From: Planctomycetota bacterium
GTDB taxonomy: Bacteria; Planctomycetota; Phycisphaerae; UBA1845; UTPLA1
NCBI GenBank assembly: GCA_016235815.1
Contig: JACRIM010000017.1
Coordinates: 176,967-240,966 of the forward strand
Reading direction: 5' to 3'
DNA: 64,000 nt
Positions within the stretch are counted from its first letter, which is position 1, and each line of letters opens with the position of its first letter. Of this stretch, positions 18,510 to 28,340 are shown piece by piece. The notes below the pieces were generated by a model. That model was not told the DNA's origin, did not search any database, and was given only the letters and a program-made list of their open reading frames with translations. A program made the position numbers and the translations under genes.

Positions 18510-20798
18510 TTAGGAGTTTCCTTTGCGGTCGCCGAGGTCGAACGCGACGATCTTCTCGCGGTCGCGGACGTAGAGGGTGCGGCCGACGAGGGTGGGGACG
18601 GTCCACGCTGTTTTCTTGAAGAGAACCGGGGACTTGGCGAGGAGGCGGTATTTCTCAGGGTCGGCCTTCACCAAAAAGAGATAGCCGTCCTCATCGAGGA
18701 CGATGAGCTTGCCGTCGGCGAAGACCACGTTGGCCTTGGCGATGCCGCGTTGCCGCCAGGCGAACTCGCCGGTCTTGGCATTCACGCAGGCGAGGAAGCC
18801 GGGGCCGAAGTCGCCGCTGCTGCCGTAAACGTGTTCACCGACGCGGACGGCGTCGGCGTGCTGGATCTTGAGCTTGGGATTGAACCAGACTTCCTTTGCG
18901 GCGATCTGGCTGCCGGCTTTCTCCAACTTCACGCCGCGCGAGCCCATGCCATAGGCGGAGGAGATGAACAGGTGATTGTCCTCCGCGCACCAGACCGGCG
19001 TGGAGATGTTCGCGGTCCATTGCGTGGGGTGGGCGACGGTCCAGAGGCTCTTGCCATTGGTCGGATCGAGGCCGTCGACGCTTGTGCCGGTGAAGGCGAC
19101 GATTTGCTCGATGCCTTCAACCGTTATGGCGATCAGCGACGCGTAGCCCGGCACGAATTCGCCGCCTTTCCATGCGACCGAGCCGGTGGCCTGATCGAAG
19201 GCGATGATGGCGCTTCCCTTTTCCTTGCTGACGGGCATGATGATGTTGCCCTTGTAAGCCATGGGGCTGGAGCCGTAGCCGCGCATCATCAGATCGGCCT
19301 TGAACTCGGCGTGGAGATCCTTGGACCAGACCGGCTTGCCGGTCTTCTTATCGAGGCAGAAGAACTTCGCGGTGGAGCCGACACTGTAGAGCTTGTCGCC
19401 GACGACGATGGGCGTGCTGTGCGGTCCGGGGCCGAACTCCATCTGCAGGTCCTTGGTCCAGGGCACGTCGTACTTGTGTTCCCAGCGCGTTTTGCCGGTC
19501 TTGGCGTCGAGGGCGACGATGATTTCCTGACCTTGGAGCGGGTCGGCCTTGTCGCGGATGGAATAAGTCGTGTAGAGCGTGTCGCCATCGGAGAGGACGG
19601 CGGAGTAGCCGTCGCCGAGGGGACGCTCCCAGAGCTTCGTCGGGCCTTCCTTCGGCCAGCGATTGGCGAGGCCGGTGGCGTTGCTCTTGAAGTCGCGGTT
19701 TGGGCCGCCCCACTGGAGCCAGGGTTCGGGGGCGTTTTCAGGCGTCGTCGGATCGACCGGCCCGGCCATGGCGGCGGCTTCTTCGGCCTCGCGTTTGGCC
19801 TTGGCGGCGGCGACGCGTTCGCCGATGCCGACCTTTTGCTTCTTGCGATCGGCGGCCGAGACGACGGTGTATTTGTATTTGGATTCGCTCGATATTTGCA
19901 TGAGCGGGGCGGAGGGTTCCTTGGTCCACCACGGCGGGACTTCGGACTTGGCCTTGGTAGTCATGGAGAACTCGACGAAGCAGCCCATCGCGGTGTCGAA
20001 GCGGGCCGACCCGGTGAAGGTGCCGTCGATCTTGCCGAGGCGCTTGTCCTTTTCCGGTTTCTCGTCGGGGTCTTTTGTCAGTGTGCCGGTGAAGGAGACG
20101 ACCGCGCCGGATTTTTCGATTCGGTCGAGCTTGCAGTCGTAGGTGACATGGACGCGGCCGACCTGCGGGTATTCGTTGGTGCGCTTGGCATTCCAGGTGT
20201 CGCCGGGTTTGACGTCGCGATTCGGAAAGAGGACGAACGGAGTTTCGGCGAAGATCGCTTTGACCTGTCCGTCGTTGATGGCATCGTCGGCCATGCTCTT
20301 GGCGACGTAATTGGCCTCGCCGAAGTCGAGGAGCTTCTTGCGGATGGCGTCGGCGCCGGTGATGGCGGATGCGCGGCCCTTTGCGTCGACGGACCATTTC
20401 AGCGGCATGTTGAGGATGGCGGCGAAGGTGTCCTTGTGGAGCGGGGAGGCGTCTTCGTAGTCCGGGTCGTCGGTGTCGTAGAGGCTCTTGATGGCCTCGC
20501 TGAATTGCGTGTATCCATAGAGCCGATCGAGCGTGGAGGAGACTTCGATGTTGTCGCCCCTGGCGGCGAGAGTCTGCATCATGCCGACGATGTTTCGCAC
20601 CTTGATGTTCATGGGCTTGCCGTCGGGTCCGACGATTTCCTGGGTCACGTCATCCTCATGCTCGACGTAGTACTCGGCGACGGGGCCGGCCTTGAACTTG
20701 AGAGAGACGGTATCGGCGGCGCGGGCTGGCTGCTGCATTGCCACGAGGACCGAGAGGAGAAGGAGACCAGACGACACCTTGGTTGGCGAGAGGACCAT
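18510..20798 (-). CDS. exported PQQ-type beta-propeller protein with N-terminal DUF6263-like domain
   Basis: A 762-residue protein from the ATG at 20798 (CGGAG upstream), with signal peptide MVLSPTKVSSGLLLLSVLVA ending ARA-AD. The first ~330 residues resemble the DUF6263-type domain (KFKAGPVAEYYVEHEDDV; KPGDTWNAKR; tail MQISSESKYKYTVV). After an Ala/Glu-rich linker come WLQWGGPNRDFKSNATG and PQQ/BamB-like blades with repeated D-x-x-TGK-x-x-W (LDAKTGKTRWEH, LDKKTGKPVWSK, VNAKTGEFAWRQ). Planctomycetes have many such outer-compartment proteins; whether any binds PQQ is unknown. The frame runs 43 codons further upstream but without a signal peptide. Confidence 0.82.
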   Translation of the reverse strand: MVLSPTKVSSGLLLLSVLVAMQQPARAADTVSLKFKAGPVAEYYVEHEDDVTQEIVGPDGKPMNIKVRNIVGMMQTLAARGDNIEVSSTLDRLYGYTQFSEAIKSLYDTDDPDYEDASPLHKDTFAAILNMPLKWSVDAKGRASAITGADAIRKKLLDFGEANYVAKSMADDAINDGQVKAIFAETPFVLFPNRDVKPGDTWNAKRTNEYPQVGRVHVTYDCKLDRIEKSGAVVSFTGTLTKDPDEKPEKDKRLGKIDGTFTGSARFDTAMGCFVEFSMTTKAKSEVPPWWTKEPSAPLMQISSESKYKYTVVSAADRKKQKVGIGERVAAAKAKREAEEAAAMAGPVDPTTPENAPEPWLQWGGPNRDFKSNATGLANRWPKEGPTKLWERPLGDGYSAVLSDGDTLYTTYSIRDKADPLQGQEIIVALDAKTGKTRWEHKYDVPWTKDLQMEFGPGPHSTPIVVGDKLYSVGSTAKFFCLDKKTGKPVWSKDLHAEFKADLMMRGYGSSPMAYKGNIIMPVSKEKGSAIIAFDQATGSVAWKGGEFVPGYASLIAITVEGIEQIVAFTGTSVDGLDPTNGKSLWTVAHPTQWTANISTPVWCAEDNHLFISSAYGMGSRGVKLEKAGSQIAAKEVWFNPKLKIQHADAVRVGEHVYGSSGDFGPGFLACVNAKTGEFAWRQRGIAKANVVFADGKLIVLDEDGYLFLVKADPEKYRLLAKSPVLFKKTAWTVPTLVGRTLYVRDREKIVAFDLGDRKGNS

Positions 20799-20977
20799 GG
20801 ATTCGCTCCGAGTGTTTATGAAGGAGAACCGGAAGAACTTGGAGGGAATGGTACCACGAGGGTGGGCGGTTGTCCCGCCAATGAATGAGGATTGGAATGG
20901 CAGAAGCGAATACTCCGGCATCACCAACCGGGAGGACCCGTCAGAGGAACGAGATTTACAGGACTTTTAGGTCTCTT

Positions 20978-21733
20978 TTAACGGTGGCGGCGGCAACCAA
21001 TCGCAAACACGCCGGCCGCGAGCAAGAAAGCGGTTGCCGGTTCGGGAATGGTGAGTTGGTAGTTGAATGTCCCCGTGAAGTCCTCGTTGCCGCCCGCATG
21101 AAGGGAGATGGCACTGTTCATTCGGTACAGCCCCGGGGCGAGGGAGCCATTAACATCAAACGCCCCCTGACTGCCGGGCAAAAATAAGCTGTTGAAGATT
21201 CCGTTTTGCCAGACGATTCCGTCCCAGTATTGGAGCGCGACCAGACTCGACACCGCGCCGCCGACCGGAAGCGTGATGGACCCGGCAAGATGGAAATTCA
21301 CGGGGTCTGCGACCGTAAATGTCAAGATCAACTCGTTGCCGGGATTACTCGCATTCATGACGGAACTGCCGAGGCCGGTTGCCGTGGCGCTGACATGGGT
21401 AAATGCACTGGCACTGATCGATTGGAAAAGTCCGATGGATCCCGTGATTGCAAATTCGTGGTTGATGTCGGCGAATACGCCGGCTCCGTAGGGTTGACCG
21501 CCCGGGAGCACGCCGCTGGTCGAGCCGGTGAATCCTGTGCCTTCGATGTCGCTAAGCACCAGCGAGACGTCGGGGATGGAGTCGGAACCGACGTGGGAAT
21601 CTCCCCCGGCGCCATAAACATAGTTGTAGTTCACAAGCGAGGTGCGCGACGTAAGCGACTGGCCGTATGTCGAGCCTGTGAAGGCCGCCAGGAGTGCCAG
21701 CGAACCAATAAGAGACAATCGGATGGCACTCAT
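20978..21733 (-). CDS. PEP-CTERM exported protein
   Basis: About 251 residues: signal peptide (MSAIRLSLIGSLALLAAFTG...YGQ), a Gly/Ser/Thr-rich beta-type body, and a C-terminal PEP-CTERM signal: IPEPAT, a hydrophobic helix (AFLLAAGVFAIG) and CRRHR. PEP-CTERM proteins are processed by an exosortase at the membrane. The start at 21733 follows GGAG at good spacing; a Met ten codons earlier is less likely. Function of the body unknown. Confidence 0.8.
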   Translation of the reverse strand: MSAIRLSLIGSLALLAAFTGSTYGQSLTSRTSLVNYNYVYGAGGDSHVGSDSIPDVSLVLSDIEGTGFTGSTSGVLPGGQPYGAGVFADINHEFAITGSIGLFQSISASAFTHVSATATGLGSSVMNASNPGNELILTFTVADPVNFHLAGSITLPVGGAVSSLVALQYWDGIVWQNGIFNSLFLPGSQGAFDVNGSLAPGLYRMNSAISLHAGGNEDFTGTFNYQLTIPEPATAFLLAAGVFAIGCRRHR

Positions 21734-21812
21734 TCGCCTTCTCCAAAACAGGGTGTTTCCCAAGCTGATCTTGTCGAACAGCCGCTCGACAACGCGAAAC
21801 GAGTGCGAAGGG

Positions 21813-22580
21813 CTACAACGCCAGGAGCATGAAGTTCAGGAAGCCCTGGATGTCGTTGCCGTCGGCATCGCCGTCGCAGTCGGCATCCACGGCGTTGACA
21901 TGGGCGGGATTCACGTCGAGGCCGAGAAGGACGTTCACGGCGGCGTCGATATCCAGGAAGTCGTAATCCGAGTCGATGTCAACGTCGCCAAGGAGGCAGT
22001 CGCAGGCGTTGGCCACGACGAAGGTGGCCGTGCTGCTGATGCTGCCGGTGGTGTCGTTGGCGTTGATGTCGGAGGTTTGGGTCAGTTCGCCGGCGCGACT
22101 GGGGATCATGACGAGCGTGCTGGCATTGGTCGGAGCGAGGACCTTGAACTTAAACGTGGTGACCAGCATTCCGTTGGAGGCATTCCCCGGCGCCGAGGGC
22201 AGGGTGAAAATCTGGCCTGCGGCATAGTAGGAGGCATCGCCATCGGCGTAGTTGGGGTTCAGACCGCCGGCCGGAAAGAACTCGGACGACCAGATATATT
22301 CTGAGCCGCCGTTGGGGATGTTCTCCATGAACTGGAGCTTAGTCGGATCCCATTCGAGAATGACGCTGAGACCGCTGAACTCTTCGGGAGCGGCCGTGGA
22401 GGATCGGGCGCGAAGCTGCACGGTCAGGATGGAGCCCGCGGTGCAGGCCGGGCCGGGGCTGAATATTTCAACCGGGGCAAAGAACAGATCGATGTTCGCG
22501 GTTGCCGTCGACGCAAAGGCTGCGAGTGCGAAGCAGACCGCCCACATGGCCCGCCTGGTAGATGAGCTGAGCATTTTCAC
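21813..22580 (-). CDS. secreted protein with cohesin-like domain and C-terminal dockerin
   Basis: About 255 residues. The signal peptide (RRAMWAVCFALAAFASTATA) precedes a cohesin-like beta-sandwich (VQLRARSSTAAPEEFSGLSV, LEWDPTKLQF, ...GMLVTTFKFKVLA). The C-terminus has two dockerin loops (GDVDIDSDYDFLDIDAAVNVLL and DADCDGDADGNDIQGFLNFML). I place the start at a GTG (22580), ten bases after AAGGAG; an ATG two codons later is also possible. Carrying both modules, it could bridge dockerin and cohesin partners or self-associate. This is inferred, since no cellulosome is evident here. Confidence 0.75.
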   Translation of the reverse strand: MKMLSSSTRRAMWAVCFALAAFASTATANIDLFFAPVEIFSPGPACTAGSILTVQLRARSSTAAPEEFSGLSVILEWDPTKLQFMENIPNGGSEYIWSSEFFPAGGLNPNYADGDASYYAAGQIFTLPSAPGNASNGMLVTTFKFKVLAPTNASTLVMIPSRAGELTQTSDINANDTTGSISSTATFVVANACDCLLGDVDIDSDYDFLDIDAAVNVLLGLDVNPAHVNAVDADCDGDADGNDIQGFLNFMLLAL

Positions 22581-22677
22581 GATTGGATCTCTCCTTGGCC
22601 CCACGGTTCAGGGCGCGGTTTATTTCCCATCCCCCACAAACCACTAATTGTATGTTCCCAGCGTACCGTAAAGCCAA

Positions 22678-22717
22678 GGAGCCTTGGAACGGTTTTTTAG
22701 GACCGCTCCAAGACTCC
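22678..22717 (-). terminator. strong hairpin after the 1,869-residue protein gene
   Basis: Sixteen-base arms (plus strand GGAGCCTTGGAACGGT and ACCGCTCCAAGACTCC) pair with only two wobble positions around an 8-base loop, just past the stop of the giant gene. On the minus strand TTGGCTTT follows, a modest T-rich tail, so it is a probable transcription terminator. Confidence 0.6.
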
Positions 22718-22730
22718 CCGGCAGTTTGAA

Positions 22731-25700
22731 CTATCGATTTACATTGAATACAGCGGGATTTCGTGCGGCTTCACGCAGTCTCGTTGAGACCGTGTTGGGC
22801 AGCTGGTTCCGCTGTTCGACGATGGCGATGTCCTTGTGATCCACGACGCCGTCCTTGTTCAGGTCGAGCTTGACGGCATCGCCTGCCGGCAAGTCGCGGG
22901 TCGCGATTGACAGCTTCGGAGCCCGCAGCGGTGGCGGCTGAACCGCACAGTTGCAGGTCGAGAGGTACGGGAAGCCAAAGCCCGGCGCGACCGCCAGATT
23001 CTGGAAGAAGCTGTAATCCTGAATATTGACGTTCGCATCGTTGTTGAAGTTGGCACTTCGGTTTCCGTTGAACGGGCAGGACGGACCAGCGCCAGGACCA
23101 CCGGCAACCGTCAAGACCCACCAGGTGATGTCATTGATATCGACGTCACCATCGTTGTCCGTGTCGCCTCCGCGGAGGAGATACGGCGTGAATGCGACGT
23201 ACTCGTTGTTGGAGATCGACAGGGCCTGAGTGTCCCACAAGGTGTGTTGTTCATCCTTGGCACACAGGCTGTCCCACTGACCGCAGGGCAGTTCGATGAC
23301 CGCGTTTCCAACGGCCGGCGCACCACCGACAAAGTGCACGTTCGCACAGATGTCGGCCGAGCAGCCATTGGCATTCTTGGCCACGAACTTGATCGGGCGG
23401 ATGTAGCCTGTCGTGCCGGCGTTCACCAGGTTCAAGCGAACGGTTACATGAGCCGGTGTCACGTCACGGACCCGGACAATGCCGGTTCGCATGGCGAAGT
23501 TGCCGCACTCATCGGTCGCGGTGCAGACCACGGGCGTGTCGCCGACCGGGAAGAAGCTTCCCGAAGGCGGCTCGCAGGTTCCGACGATCGCACCCCCGCC
23601 GCACTTAGACGTCGCACTGACGGAGTAGTTGACATAGGCACCGCAGATTCCGGCGTCGGAATAGACCGTGAGAATGTCGCACTCGCTCACTTCACGCGGC
23701 GGTCCATTCGGCTGAGACGTCGGGATGAGACAGCCGATGTTCGGCGGGACATGGTTATTGACGTTGACATCGAAGCACTCGTAGGAGTACCCGTTGCCAT
23801 AGCCACGAGCCGGGCCGGGGCAGTTGCCGCTATTGGCCTTTTCGTCGCAATAGCAGTAATCCCACGCCTCGACACAGAGCGATGCCGTCACCTGGCACGC
23901 GTTCATGTTGAAGATGTAAATGGATCCGGTGAGGTGAACGCCGCCACTGATGGGTTGGCTTGAGATGTTGTATTCGTAGTTGGCGTTGCCAGAGACGTAC
24001 ACCCAATAATCCCAATAATCAAGGTTGCAATCCTCGATGACGACATCCACCGGGATTTCCGCCGCGCAGTTGGCATCAATGTCCACCTGGGTCGGCATCT
24101 TTGTTCCGTCAATGCGCGGAGGCATGGTGTCCTGAATAATGATGACAACCTTGCATTCCGCCCGATTGCCGGAGCCGTCAACGGCTTCGTAGATCAGGAC
24201 GGCGATGGCCGAGTACGGCGGACACTGCGGAATAAACGGATTTCCGGCAATGTAAACCGCCTTCAGATGAACCTGAAGCTTCTCCCTGCCGCAGTTGTCA
24301 GTCACCGTTCCGCCAAGGACTTCCTCGAAGAATTCGAGGCAGTTCACCTGCGGGTATCCCACTCGCATGCAGTCGCTGCGGGGCGGACCGTTGCAAGAAA
24401 GACCGCAGATATAGGGCAACTCATTGATGCACTCGAGGTAGATCGTCGGCGGACAGTTGATGACCGGGGGCTCCTGGTCGTCGAACGTGATGATCTGCGT
24501 GCAATTACCGCGATTCTCGCAGTCGTCATAGGCAAACCAGTTGCGGATGATCCGCTGCGGATTCGTTGCACACTCATCCCAGTAATCCACGTAGGGCTGC
24601 GTGGTGCAGTTATCCGTGGCGGTTGCGAAACCGGTGTCTTCCGGCGCCGTGGACGAACCGCAGGAGAGCAGAACGTCGTTCGGGCAGGTCATCATCGGCG
24701 GTGTTTCATCCGAGATGTAGGTCGTGGTCGTGCAATTCATGACGGACGAGTTGCCGCAGCAATCGACCGCCGAGAACTCCAGCGTGACCGAACCCGGGCA
24801 GCTCGTCAGCGAGCTGACAGGCACGCTGCCGCAGATATAAACATAGGGGCCCGAGCGGGTCGACTTCAGGTCGATTCCCCATGTCGGTTCGCCGGCCGTA
24901 ACGCCTGAAGCGCTTTGGACGGACACGTTCACGCCTTCAAAGTCGATGCAGCAATTGTCGCTGAACGAGGCACAGAAGCTAATCGTTGCGGTGCATTCAG
25001 GACCCATCAGGACATACTCATCTGCCGAGCAATAATTTGCACTCGGCGGTGAGAGGTCGACGATGGTGATCTCCTGCTCGCAGGAGGCCTGATTGCCGCA
25101 GCCATCCGTTGCCGTCCAGGTTCGGATGATGACTTCCGAGCAGGAGATGCCCGTATCCGGGGCCGGGGCATCGCTGTAGCTGATCGACGGCTGCGAGGTG
25201 CAGTTGTCGGTCGCCGTGGCGAAGCCGAGGCTCTGGTTGTACATCGGATCAAGCGACTCATTGCAATCGATGGTGGCGTCTCCCGGACACGTGATCACCG
25301 GGGGCTCCATGTCGTTGATGGCAACCGTGTCGTTGCACTCGTTGGCTTCGTTGCCGCAGCAATCGAGGGCGCCGATGGCAACGGCCACATTGGCCGGACA
25401 ACCGGTGAGGCCCCACACTGGAATGTAACCCGAGACGTGGAGAATTCGCGGGTCCATTGGATCCGGCGTCGCCATGTAGCTCGCTTGGCCAATCTGAACC
25501 GAGTTCGGGCTCATGGGATCAAGTACGGCGTGGACATACACGCCTTTGGCGTCGATGCAGCAGTTGTCCGTAATCGTCGCGGAGAAATTAATCTGACCGG
25601 CACATTCAGCGCCGACATTGACATCGTCCGCCGAGCAGGCCGAGATAACCGGTGCCGTGGTGTCCACCACGTAAATGTCTTGTTCGCAGATGGTCAGGTT

Positions 25701-28340
25701 TCCGCAGGCATCCCTGGCCTTCCAGGTTCGGATGATGAGCTTCTCCGCGGCGCACTTGCCGTTGGACACGCTGTCGCAATAGGTGATGCTCTCAACCGGC
25801 ACCACGCCGCTGCAAGTATCAGAGGCCGTTGCCTGACCGGTTACTGAAGGAGCGATAAGCTCTTCCAGCGGAATGGTCGGGTTGCACTCCACGCTAAACG
25901 TCGGCGGACAGAGCGTGAAGCTCGGGCCGGTTCCATCGATGGTGAAGACGCGCGTGGCGACCGTGCTGGTCGGATTGACGGGCACGCCGTTGAGGCTCAG
26001 CTCAGAGCTGAACGAACCCTGCGTGCGGAAGGTAATGCTCGTGTCCATGCAGTCGTTTCCGGGCGCCACGTCAAAGACAATGGTGGCCAGGAGCGAGTCG
26101 GCATTCGTGCCTGCTCCGTTTGGAATGGTCGAGCTTTGCAATTGCAACTGACCAACACCGGTCTGGGCATTGGTAATCGGAATGAGAATCTGACCGAAGA
26201 CCGCGGTGTTGTAGCAGCTCAGATTGCCGCGATAGTTCAGTTTGACATCGTCGAAGGAGAGGAACGCCTGGAAGCCGTTCACGTTTTGCGTGAGTTGCCG
26301 CATCCAGACTTTGACCGCGATCTGATTGTTCGCGAGCACGTAGCCGCTGCAGATCGTCTCGCCGCCGGTACCCAGGCAACCACCCGGAACTTCCAGCACG
26401 ATGGAGTTGTGGTTCGGGACCGGATCGCAGGCATCGCCGAGGCCGTCCATGTCGTTGTCCGACTGGGTCGGATTCGCTGCGTTCGGGCAGTTGTCGCAGG
26501 CATCGCCGATGCCGTCCATGTCGGCATCTTCCTGCATCGAGTTCGGTGTGTTGTCGCAGTTGTCGACGCAGTCGGCCACGCCGTCCATGTCAGAGTCGGT
26601 TTCAAGATTGCCGCAGCCGCACTGGCCGGGAGCGATCTTGGCCGGATCATTCGGGCAGCCGTCGCAGGCATCGCCGGTGCCGTCCATGTCGGTATCAGCC
26701 TGATCGGGATTGGCGACTGCCGGGCAGTTGTCACACAGATCGCCCTTGCCGTCCATGTCGGCATCGGCTTGATCGGAATTGGAGATCGCCGGGCAGTTGT
26801 CGATGCAATCGGCAACGCCATCGCCATCGGAATCGGTGTCGGCCACGCCGCAACCGCAGGCACCGGGGGCGATCTTGTTCGGATCGTTCGGACAGCCGTC
26901 GTTGCAGTTGGCAGTGCCATCGCCGTCGGAGTCGGTATCGGCAATGCCGCAACCGCACTGGCCGGCGGAAATCTTCAGAGGATCAGCGGGGCAATCATCC
27001 TTGCAATCCGGAGTGCCGTCGCCGTCGGTGTCGGTGTCTGCAATGCCGCAACCACAGATGCCGGGGGCGACCTTTAGCGGATCGGCAGGGCAACCGTCGT
27101 TGCAGTCGGCCGTGCCGTCACCATCGGTGTCGGTGTCGGCCACGCCGCAACCGCAGATACCCGGGGCAATCTTGAGCGGATCCATCGGGCAGCCGTCGTT
27201 GCAGTCAGGTGTACCGTCGCCATCTGAGTCGGTATCAGGAACGCCGCAACCGCAGATACCCGGGGCGATCTTGTTCGGGTCGTTCGGGCAGTCGTCTTCG
27301 CAATTCGGCGTACCGTCACCATCGGAGTCGGTATCAGGCGTGCCGCAACCGCAGAGGCCGGGAGTCGTTTTGTTCGGATCCATCGGGCAGCCGTCGGTGC
27401 AGTCAGGCGTTCCATCGCCATCAGTGTCGGTGTCAGGCGTGCCGCAACCGCAGGCGCCGGGGGCTAGCTTGAGCGGATCATTCGGGCAACCGTCGAGGCA
27501 ATTCGGCGTGCCATCGCCATCATTATCCGTGTCGGGTGTTCCGCAGCCGCAAAGGCCGGGGGTGAGCTTGTTCGCATCCGCGGGGCAGCCGTCGCAGGCA
27601 TCGCCGGCGGAGTCACCGTCGGCATTCTGCTGGCCGGGGTTGGCGACGAGCGGACAGTTGTCGCTCGAGTCGGGGATTCCGTCGCAGTCGCTGTCGGCGG
27701 GCAGGCCGCAGGGGTTGGCTGCCGTGGCGCTATTACGCGGGGTGGGCGTGCCGGAAGCAAAATCGGTGCCATTTTGATTGTTTTCGGTACAGCCTGCGGC
27801 GCCGCGAAGGGCGGCCGTTGAGACCGTAAGGGTGGCTGTCGGGGCTGCGCCTTCGAAGCAATTGGCCGTAGCGCCGTAGCCTACGAAATCGATGATCTGT
27901 GATCCGGTGGGGCAAGCGCCGGAAAGCAGGGTCGTGTTATTAACGAGGGCGACCTTGCCGGTGGTGGTCGACATACCAATGGTGCCGGTGGCATCAGCGG
28001 TGGGGAGCACCGCGCCGATGGCACCGCTGGAGCCTTCCTGCACAAGGTAGTACTTGCCCGGGGCGATGGAGCCGGACAGGTCCGTCTTGATCCAGGACGT
28101 ACCGGTGGCGGACGTGTATTGAACGGACCAGCCGTTGACCGACACGGTGGCCGATCCTCGGTTGAAGATTTCGATGAAGTCATTTCGGTGACTCGCTCCT
28201 GCATTTCCGCCACCGCCATAGACCTGGCTGATAACCAGGCAGGGCGACGCAGCCTCGGCCGCTTGGACGGCAAAGAAGGTACAACAAGTACAAATAAGAC
28301 TGAACATCGTAATGCGTCGTGACACGTTTGTAGTCCTCAT
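22731..28340 (-). CDS. giant secreted multidomain protein: lamin-tail, Ca-binding repeats, cohesin-like, HYR repeats, dockerin-like end
   Basis: An 1,869-residue protein from the ATG at 28340 (AAGGGGA upstream). Order: signal peptide (to about residue 31, ending AEA); lamin-tail-like domain (about 32-165; LVISQVYGGGG...DFIEIFNRG); thrombospondin type 3-like Asp/Cys repeats (about 212-640); a cohesin-like domain (about 645-790; IAVKVWMRQL..GFQAFLSFDD); several HYR/Ig-like modules with ATDNC...RTW-A-D-CGN-x-x-C-Q-I repeats; and a dockerin-like tail (GGDTDNDGDVDINDITWW..., NKDGVVDHKDI). It should be extracellular, calcium-binding and disulfide-rich. Similar architectures occur in planctomycete secretomes; the biological role is unknown. 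Confidence 0.8.
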   Translation of the reverse strand: MRTTNVSRRITMFSLICTCCTFFAVQAAEAASPCLVISQVYGGGGNAGASHRNDFIEIFNRGSATVSVNGWSVQYTSATGTSWIKTDLSGSIAPGKYYLVQEGSSGAIGAVLPTADATGTIGMSTTTGKVALVNNTTLLSGACPTGSQIIDFVGYGATANCFEGAAPTATLTVSTAALRGAAGCTENNQNGTDFASGTPTPRNSATAANPCGLPADSDCDGIPDSSDNCPLVANPGQQNADGDSAGDACDGCPADANKLTPGLCGCGTPDTDNDGDGTPNCLDGCPNDPLKLAPGACGCGTPDTDTDGDGTPDCTDGCPMDPNKTTPGLCGCGTPDTDSDGDGTPNCEDDCPNDPNKIAPGICGCGVPDTDSDGDGTPDCNDGCPMDPLKIAPGICGCGVADTDTDGDGTADCNDGCPADPLKVAPGICGCGIADTDTDGDGTPDCKDDCPADPLKISAGQCGCGIADTDSDGDGTANCNDGCPNDPNKIAPGACGCGVADTDSDGDGVADCIDNCPAISNSDQADADMDGKGDLCDNCPAVANPDQADTDMDGTGDACDGCPNDPAKIAPGQCGCGNLETDSDMDGVADCVDNCDNTPNSMQEDADMDGIGDACDNCPNAANPTQSDNDMDGLGDACDPVPNHNSIVLEVPGGCLGTGGETICSGYVLANNQIAVKVWMRQLTQNVNGFQAFLSFDDVKLNYRGNLSCYNTAVFGQILIPITNAQTGVGQLQLQSSTIPNGAGTNADSLLATIVFDVAPGNDCMDTSITFRTQGSFSSELSLNGVPVNPTSTVATRVFTIDGTGPSFTLCPPTFSVECNPTIPLEELIAPSVTGQATASDTCSGVVPVESITYCDSVSNGKCAAEKLIIRTWKARDACGNLTICEQDIYVVDTTAPVISACSADDVNVGAECAGQINFSATITDNCCIDAKGVYVHAVLDPMSPNSVQIGQASYMATPDPMDPRILHVSGYIPVWGLTGCPANVAVAIGALDCCGNEANECNDTVAINDMEPPVITCPGDATIDCNESLDPMYNQSLGFATATDNCTSQPSISYSDAPAPDTGISCSEVIIRTWTATDGCGNQASCEQEITIVDLSPPSANYCSADEYVLMGPECTATISFCASFSDNCCIDFEGVNVSVQSASGVTAGEPTWGIDLKSTRSGPYVYICGSVPVSSLTSCPGSVTLEFSAVDCCGNSSVMNCTTTTYISDETPPMMTCPNDVLLSCGSSTAPEDTGFATATDNCTTQPYVDYWDECATNPQRIIRNWFAYDDCENRGNCTQIITFDDQEPPVINCPPTIYLECINELPYICGLSCNGPPRSDCMRVGYPQVNCLEFFEEVLGGTVTDNCGREKLQVHLKAVYIAGNPFIPQCPPYSAIAVLIYEAVDGSGNRAECKVVIIIQDTMPPRIDGTKMPTQVDIDANCAAEIPVDVVIEDCNLDYWDYWVYVSGNANYEYNISSQPISGGVHLTGSIYIFNMNACQVTASLCVEAWDYCYCDEKANSGNCPGPARGYGNGYSYECFDVNVNNHVPPNIGCLIPTSQPNGPPREVSECDILTVYSDAGICGAYVNYSVSATSKCGGGAIVGTCEPPSGSFFPVGDTPVVCTATDECGNFAMRTGIVRVRDVTPAHVTVRLNLVNAGTTGYIRPIKFVAKNANGCSADICANVHFVGGAPAVGNAVIELPCGQWDSLCAKDEQHTLWDTQALSISNNEYVAFTPYLLRGGDTDNDGDVDINDITWWVLTVAGGPGAGPSCPFNGNRSANFNNDANVNIQDYSFFQNLAVAPGFGFPYLSTCNCAVQPPPLRAPKLSIATRDLPAGDAVKLDLNKDGVVDHKDIAIVEQRNQLPNTVSTRLREAARNPAVFNVNR
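26424..27704 (-). repeat. thrombospondin type 3-like repeat array inside the giant gene
   Basis: About a dozen units of ~33 residues with the pattern DGCPNDP-K-APG-CGCG--DTD-DGDGT--C encode calcium-binding Asp-rich loops. At DNA level the copies are roughly 99 bp and similar but not identical. Confidence 0.8.

Noticed and set aside
18417..20888. 823-residue plus-strand open frame opposite the PQQ gene
   Set aside because: Antisense shadow; the minus-strand frame has a signal peptide and repeated propeller motifs.
26136..27777. Open frames antisense to the repeat array of the giant gene
   Set aside because: Arise from regular 99-bp repeats; products are simple Ser/Pro or Arg/Cys ladders.
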